Shown: piece after piece, positions 60,105-64,000 of the stretch
How positions within the stretch are numbered: the first letter of the stretch is position 1
Layout: every line of letters begins with the position of its first letter
Assembly: GCA_963676385.2 (NCBI GenBank)
Contig: CAXXMM010000014.1
Coordinates: 310,001-374,000, forward strand
Direction: 5' to 3'
DNA length: 64,000 nt
DNA from: UBA1422 sp963676385
Lineage (GTDB): Bacteria; Bacillota; Clostridia; Peptostreptococcales; Anaerovoracaceae
Translations under genes and position numbers: made by a program
The notes under the pieces: model-generated
The model's input: the letters and a program-made list of their open reading frames with translations, nothing else
Databases searched by the model: none
Told to the model about the DNA's origin: nothing

Positions 60105-62408
60105 ATGACCCATCTGGATGTATTTATTACGGATATGGCGCTGATAATGGTTGTGGCAGCAATTGTCACCCTAATTTTCAGCAAGTTGAAATTGCCAGTC
60201 GTATTAGGATACATTGTTGCCGGATTTCTAATCAGCCCTAATTTCATATGGGTTCCAACTGTTGTGGAGACAGAAAACATTGAATCTTGGGCCAATATAG
60301 GGATTGTATTTTTAATGTTTGCTTTAGGGCTTGAATTCGGATTTCGTAAAATTGCCAAGGTTGGTGTCAGTGCAGTCATTACAGCTATTACGGTAATGGG
60401 TGGGATGATGCTTGTGGGATACTTTGTTGGGGTACTTCTGGGATGGAATCAAACAGACAGATTGTTTTTAGGTGGTATTATTTCGATTTCATCCACAATG
60501 GTGATTAAAAAAATAAGTGACGAATACCATCTTGGCAACAAAAAGTATTCTATACTCACATTAGGAACCCTGGTCATTGAAGATATCTTTGCTGTATTTC
60601 TGATGATTTTACTTACTGCATTAGCAGTAAGTAAAGAAACCAGCGGAGTGGATATGATTCTCCAAATTGGATCACTTTTACTGTTTTTAGGATTTTGGTT
60701 GGCTGTTGGAATCTATATGATTCCTTCCTTATTAAAAAAGACTCAAAGATTACTGAATGATGAAAGTTTATTGATTCTCACCCTTGCCATCTGTTTTGGC
60801 ATGGTCATGATTTTTTCTTATATGGGGTTCTCGGAGGCATTGGGGGCTTTTGTGGCCGGATCAATTTTGGCAGGCACCGTTGCTGCCGAAAAAATTGGAG
60901 TAATCGTTCGGCCGTTGAAAGATCTTTTTGGGGCAATTTTTTTTGTATCAGTGGGCATGATGGTTTCTCCACCTATGCTGATTGAATATATCAAACCTAT
61001 AATAATTATTTCATTGGTGACAATTTTTGGACAAATGATTTTTGCCACTTTGGGAAATTTGATTTCCGGACAAAGCCTGCGGACATCCCTTTGCGGCGGA
61101 TTCTGCATGGTTCAAATAGGTGAGTTTTCATATATTATTGCATCTATGGGCAGTTCTCTTGCCGTTACCAGCGACTCGCTTTTTCCAATAATTGTTTGTG
61201 TTTCGGTTATTACAATTTTAGTTTCGCCCATTTTTATTGGAAACGGAGAGCGATTTGCAGATTTCCTAGAATCTAGACTGCCAAAAAAAATGTTGCATGT
61301 CTTGCGTCACTATACCAATCAACGTGAAAATATAATCTCTATAGATGAGGATTGGAAAAAATTCTTTTCGATTTTTATTGCCAGAGTATTTATTTGCACC
61401 GGTGGGTTATTGCTGATTTATGTTGGTGCAGTCAAATGGGTGGAACCGTTTATTAATCATTATCTTGATGGAACAGTCTCCGGAATACTTACTGCGTTGA
61501 TTAATGTGATTTTAATGATACCTGTAATTAGCATTTTATGGTCTAGAAGAGGGCATCTATATGCTAAATTATGGTTGAAATACAAGGGGAACCATTTTCC
61601 ACTTCTTGCATTACATGGATTGCGTATTTTAATTGCAATGATTTTTCTTGCATTATCATTTTATACATTCTTGGATTTACCGAAGTGGTTATTGCTGCCT
61701 GTGGCTGGGGTGATTGTGTTTTTTACCATTCGTTCGGATTTTCTAAAGGGCCAGTCCATAAAAATTGAGGCACGATTTATTGCGAATTTTAATGAAAAAT
61801 TATTGCATCATCTGATGGAACAGAGAAAGGTAGTGGATGACGAACATTGGTTGGGAGATCAAGTTTCTGTTGTGGAATTTACTGTTGCAAAGACAGGAAA
61901 GTATAAAATAATTAATGACCTATATGATAGTCGGGTTTTGAACCTGCTTACGATTAAAATAATTCGACAGGGACGACATATCTTGATGCCGGACTTGCAG
62001 CAACCACTTAAAGATGGGGACATTATTCATGTGTTAGGAAGCAAATCCCATTTAGATGCTTACTTATTCCACTTAAAGAGTGAAGATCATTTGCATCTGT
62101 ACGATGAGCATAGATCTACCTTGAAAGAATACACCTATGGACAGGTTTTCAAAAATGTTGTGCCAAGGGATCAAATCATATGTAGTGCTATAGAAACACA
62201 AAAAGATAGTAGTTTTGCAAAAAAGTCAATAAAGAATTCGGGGTTCAGGAAAAGGTACCAAGGATCAATTATTGCCATTGAACGGGGACCATTACCGATG
62301 ATTGCCCCAAGAATCAATACTGTCATTGAAACAGGAGATGTTCTATGGGTAGTTGGAACTGAAAACATGGCGAAACGGCTTTTGATGGATGGCTTACTAA
62401 AGGGATAG
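60105..62408 (+). CDS. CPA2-family monovalent cation:proton antiporter with TrkA-C domains
   Basis: 767 residues. N-terminal transport domain of about 12 spans: LPVVLGYIVAGFLISP, LMFALGLEFGFRK, GTLVIEDIFAVFL (conserved acid) and GAFVAGSILAG. A further membrane section (about 430-540) follows, then one clear TrkA-C (RCK-C) domain with LKDGDIIHVLGSKSHLDAYL and a second, ETGDVLWVVGTENMAKRLL, at the end. Probably K+(Na+)/H+ exchange gated by a nucleotide or ion through TrkA-C. GGAGG precedes the ATG. Possibly regulated by the adjacent two-component system. Confidence 0.9.
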   Translation: MTHLDVFITDMALIMVVAAIVTLIFSKLKLPVVLGYIVAGFLISPNFIWVPTVVETENIESWANIGIVFLMFALGLEFGFRKIAKVGVSAVITAITVMGGMMLVGYFVGVLLGWNQTDRLFLGGIISISSTMVIKKISDEYHLGNKKYSILTLGTLVIEDIFAVFLMILLTALAVSKETSGVDMILQIGSLLLFLGFWLAVGIYMIPSLLKKTQRLLNDESLLILTLAICFGMVMIFSYMGFSEALGAFVAGSILAGTVAAEKIGVIVRPLKDLFGAIFFVSVGMMVSPPMLIEYIKPIIIISLVTIFGQMIFATLGNLISGQSLRTSLCGGFCMVQIGEFSYIIASMGSSLAVTSDSLFPIIVCVSVITILVSPIFIGNGERFADFLESRLPKKMLHVLRHYTNQRENIISIDEDWKKFFSIFIARVFICTGGLLLIYVGAVKWVEPFINHYLDGTVSGILTALINVILMIPVISILWSRRGHLYAKLWLKYKGNHFPLLALHGLRILIAMIFLALSFYTFLDLPKWLLLPVAGVIVFFTIRSDFLKGQSIKIEARFIANFNEKLLHHLMEQRKVVDDEHWLGDQVSVVEFTVAKTGKYKIINDLYDSRVLNLLTIKIIRQGRHILMPDLQQPLKDGDIIHVLGSKSHLDAYLFHLKSEDHLHLYDEHRSTLKEYTYGQVFKNVVPRDQIICSAIETQKDSSFAKKSIKNSGFRKRYQGSIIAIERGPLPMIAPRINTVIETGDVLWVVGTENMAKRLLMDGLLKG

Positions 62409-62459
62409 GATTGCCTGAGCGGTTATACCTTTAGAAAAATTCAATCAATAAAACTTTGA

Positions 62460-62490
62460 AAAACAGTTGTAAAATATTTACAGCTGTTTT
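62460..62490 (+). terminator. Terminator after the antiporter
   Basis: A 14-bp stem (62460-62473 with 62477-62490, one G-U pair), 3-base loop; the 3' arm ends in four Ts. It separates the antiporter from tadA. Confidence 0.75.
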
Positions 62491-62528
62491 ATAATGGTCA
62501 AAACAGGAAAAAAAAGGAAAAAATAGAA

Positions 62529-63743
62529 ATGAATGTAAATGAAGCCATACAACAAATGCGGTCGATAATAGTACAACGAGAGGAGCGAATGTCAGATTCA
62601 GAAGTCATTCAATTCATCGAAAACCAGGTGCTTTCAAATAAAGAATATATCTCATTAGACCTTGAACAAAGCCACAAAATGATTCTTCGAATCTTTTATG
62701 CAATACGCAAAGATTTGGACATTCTTCAGCCATATCTGGAGGATGACAATGTTTCTGAAATAATGGTAAATGGAACTTCCGATATATTTATTGAAGAAAA
62801 AGGAACAATCAAAAAAATCACGGAATCATTTGATTCTGTTGAAGACTTGGAAGAGATTATACGAAGAATAGCCGGAAAGGTTCATAAAGATATTAATGAG
62901 TTAAATCCCATTGTAGATGCCAGACTGCTTGATGGTTCCAGAATAAATGCCGTATACAAAAATATTGCCATAAACGGGCCAATTTTAACGGTTAGAAAAT
63001 TTCCCAAACAAGCCATTACAATGAACCAATTAGTTGAATGGGGGACAATTACGCAGGATGCCGCATCCTATCTCCAGGTCCTTGTACAATGCGGATACAA
63101 CATTTTTATTAGTGGGGGGACATCCTCCGGAAAAACCACATTCTTAAACGTCCTTTCAAATTACATACCTAGCAATGAGCGGGTTATTGTTATTGAAGAT
63201 TCAGCAGAGCTTCAAATCAAGCAAATAAAAAATATAGTTCGCATGGAATGTAAAAACGCAAATTTGCAGGGAAAAGGTCAAGTGATGATGGACCAATTAA
63301 TAAAAACCAGTCTGCGTATGAGACCTGACCGAATCATTGTTGGTGAAGTACGTGGAAAAGAAGTAATGGACATGATACAGGCAATGAATACAGGTCATGA
63401 TGGAAGTCTATCTACTGGTCATGGGAATTCCATTCAAGGAATGTTGCAGCGTCTTGAATCCATGTTTCTTCAAGCGGCTACATTTCCGGTTGGGGCAATA
63501 CGGTCACAAATAGCGGAGGCGTTAGATATTATCATTCATTTGGGAAAGATGCCTGGAAACAGAAGGCAAGTCTTAGAGATTTCGGAGGTGGTGGGCATAA
63601 AAGATGGCAACTTTGTAATAAATAATTTATTTCATTACAAGCTGGAAAAAGGGTTAGTGCCGTCGGGAAATCTATTATTTCATCAAACCAAGCTTCAATT
63701 ACAAGGGAGGAAGATCGGTGAGGAATCTAATTCAAATGGTTAA
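62529..63743 (+). CDS. tadA: Tad pilus assembly ATPase TadA/CpaF
   Basis: 404 residues of the secretion ATPase GspE/VirB11 family, CpaF branch. N-terminal helical region, then VSEIMVNGTSDIFIE, RLLDGSRINAVY, Walker A GGTSSGKTTFLN (about 194), VIEDSAELQI (Asp box), RMRPDRIIVGEVRG (Walker B) and TGHDGSLSTGHGNS (His box). It powers assembly of Tad-type (Flp) pili or secretion. Followed with a 26-base overlap by tadB. Confidence 0.93.
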   Translation: MNVNEAIQQMRSIIVQREERMSDSEVIQFIENQVLSNKEYISLDLEQSHKMILRIFYAIRKDLDILQPYLEDDNVSEIMVNGTSDIFIEEKGTIKKITESFDSVEDLEEIIRRIAGKVHKDINELNPIVDARLLDGSRINAVYKNIAINGPILTVRKFPKQAITMNQLVEWGTITQDAASYLQVLVQCGYNIFISGGTSSGKTTFLNVLSNYIPSNERVIVIEDSAELQIKQIKNIVRMECKNANLQGKGQVMMDQLIKTSLRMRPDRIIVGEVRGKEVMDMIQAMNTGHDGSLSTGHGNSIQGMLQRLESMFLQAATFPVGAIRSQIAEALDIIIHLGKMPGNRRQVLEISEVVGIKDGNFVINNLFHYKLEKGLVPSGNLLFHQTKLQLQGRKIGEESNSNG

Positions 63744-64000
63744 GTATTACCAAGAAAAATATCGAAAGTGGGGACAGTTTTATTTGATTGGATATTTTGG
63801 CATTCTTTTCTTGGCACAAATCTTCTATGGCAATTTGGTGTTCTCCAGTGTATGTGGTTTGACAATTTTATTGTTTACCAATAAATTTCAACAATATTTA
63901 ATGGATAAAAAACGTCGTTTGCTTCGAGAACAATTTAAAGACTTGTTGTATTCATTATCTGCATCTTTTGCAACCGGATGTCAGTTACCAAATGCATTGC
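63718..64000 (+). CDS. tadB: Tad pilus membrane protein TadB, N-terminal part (runs off window)
   Basis: A GTG at 63718, 7 bases after GGGAGG, opens a frame that continues past the window end (94 codons seen). Two hydrophobic segments (about 23-38 and 41-56) precede REQFKDLLYSLSASFATGCQLPNAL, a strong match to the start of the GspF-like domain of TadB. It overlaps tadA by 26 bases. The GspF domain and any following tadC lie outside. Confidence 0.8.
   Translation, partial: MRNLIQMVKYYQEKYRKWGQFYLIGYFGILFLAQIFYGNLVFSSVCGLTILLFTNKFQQYLMDKKRRLLREQFKDLLYSLSASFATGCQLPNAL

Overview
ORGANISM. The window is AT-rich DNA of an anaerobic, low-GC, Gram-positive bacterium, most likely of class Clostridia; I do not assign a genus. 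Supporting signs are an IspH-ribosomal protein S1 fusion, a class III (oxygen-sensitive) ribonucleotide reductase, a giant 2-hydroxyacyl-CoA dehydratase activase-type protein, acetate kinase, type I cyclic-di-GMP riboswitches, a sortase-type anchored surface protein, a teichoic-acid-like CDP-alditol locus, and Shine-Dalgarno-rich starts including GTG and TTG. LAYOUT. 1-1487: the 3' end of a type B carboxylesterase, a terminator, and a decayed ClC chloride-channel gene. 1488-10963: a one-direction cell-surface polymer operon with a family 2 glycosyltransferase, three CDP-alditol (TagB/TagF-type) phosphotransferases, a TarI-like cytidylyltransferase, a TarJ-like reductase, a divergent ribulose-phosphate epimerase and a pyruvyl transferase. 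11026-16338: a structured leader and a Ca2+/Na+ exchanger, a C39-like lipoprotein, an overlapping set (GtrA-fused glycosyltransferase, phosphodiester glycosidase, small membrane protein) and a CmpB-type membrane protein. 16429-22374: the 1404-residue activase, YebC, a nitroreductase and a small zinc-ribbon gene. 22587-28702: a cyclic-di-GMP surface module. 28801-41806: housekeeping genes (rarA, ispH-rpsA, recN, argR, ruvCAB, queA, tgt, rlmD). 41867-46875: an ABC transporter, a thioesterase and two lipoproteins. 47015-57199: nrdD/nrdG, rpmB, yloU, recG, rsmD, coaD, tmcAL, ackA and rpmF. 57271-64000: a TadZ-like protein, a two-component system, a CPA2 antiporter, and tadA with the start of tadB. 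MOST INTERESTING SYSTEM. Two tandem type I c-di-GMP riboswitches precede a secreted HEMGH metalloprotease whose active-site geometry and C-terminal motif match the Pro-Pro endopeptidase (PPEP-1/Zmp1) family of Clostridioides difficile. Two more tandem riboswitches precede a 1416-residue vWA/isopeptide-domain adhesin with an FPLTG sorting signal. In the adhesin leader the terminator stems reuse the aptamer 3' strand, which predicts switching ON by c-di-GMP. In the protease leader the terminators are separate and possible antiterminators involve the aptamer, which suggests OFF. This would be the same stick-or-release logic known in C. difficile, but built wholly from type I switches. DATA QUALITY. 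Three normally conserved genes (nrdG, yloU, ackA) each carry one apparent single-frame break. Two are most simply explained by a lost base in a short homopolymer, so consensus errors are at least as likely as true pseudogenes. The ClC remnant, by contrast, has several lesions and looks truly decayed.
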